A stretch of DNA of 64,000 nucleotides from Lineus longissimus. Lineage: Eukaryota; Nemertea; Pilidiophora; Heteronemertea; Lineidae. The stretch is taken from assembly GCF_910592395.1 (NCBI RefSeq), contig NC_088310.1, forward strand, positions 20,653,501 to 20,717,500. Reading direction: 5' to 3'. Each line of letters starts with the position of its first letter. Within the stretch, counting starts at the first letter, position 1. A program made the translations under genes and the position numbers. The notes under the pieces were generated by a model that searched no databases, was not told the origin of the DNA, and worked only from the letters and a program-made list of their open reading frames with translations. Positions 63,801 to 64,000 of this stretch are shown piece after piece.

Positions 63801-64000
63801 AACTGTTGCGGAGTTGATTATTTGTAGTTATCGTCATGTTTTCCCTGAATGAATGATACAGTGGACAAAACAGCACACTTTCATTTATCACATGTCATGA
63901 TATATTGTAATGACCATGTTATAATATGCATCACATGCACTTGGTCACATACACTTGCAATTAGTTTGGGATAGCTGAATCTGACAGGAACAAAACAAAT
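57851..64000. other. Right flank without recognisable genes
   Basis: This is 6 kb of AT-rich DNA with only short open frames (up to 92 codons) that match no family I know. I see no RNA gene, no long repeat and no splice-supported exon series. It may be intergenic or a long 5' intron of beta-spectrin. Confidence 0.5.

Overview
The window is eukaryotic genomic DNA of about 40% GC, with GT-AG introns and long non-coding stretches. The frequent short palindromes TAGGCCTA and ACATGTACAT are ones I associate with marine invertebrate deuterostomes such as echinoderms or hemichordates. That placement is an impression, not a measurement.

One gene dominates: a complete conventional beta-spectrin on the minus strand, with its start codon at 55539 and stop at 18727-18729. 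I could place 42 coding exons. Their lengths sum to 7203 nt, which divides by 3 and gives 2400 residues plus a stop when three C-terminal cassette exons are included, or 2323 residues without them. Every junction keeps frame and follows the vertebrate beta-II spectrin protein: two CH domains, 16 full spectrin repeats with the ankyrin-binding pair, the partial repeat that joins alpha-spectrin, a variable linker, a PH domain and a short basic tail.

The gene seems built to give many isoforms. Three mutually exclusive first exons (55392-55579, 52272-52353, 51268-51565) all end in the same phase and can join exon 2. An intronic start at 33773 opens a 652-codon extension that runs in frame into the repeat 14 exon, predicting a short spectrin with a new disordered N-terminus. 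Three symmetric cassette exons sit before the PH domain, and a possible 39- or 20-codon exon would enter the phosphoinositide-binding loop of the PH domain.

Left of the gene (1-18 kb) is repeat-rich DNA with no recognisable gene. It holds a 690/705-bp tandem pair, a C-rich 170-bp repeat, a rearranged duplication at 5.1-7.5 kb, and a near-identical satellite with a 1204-bp unit from about 8.5 to 15.7 kb. Right of the gene (55.6-64 kb) are the presumed promoter and 5'-UTR region and a TTAA-bounded MITE. A 938-bp foldback element with tandem-array arms lies in the intron after exon 1.
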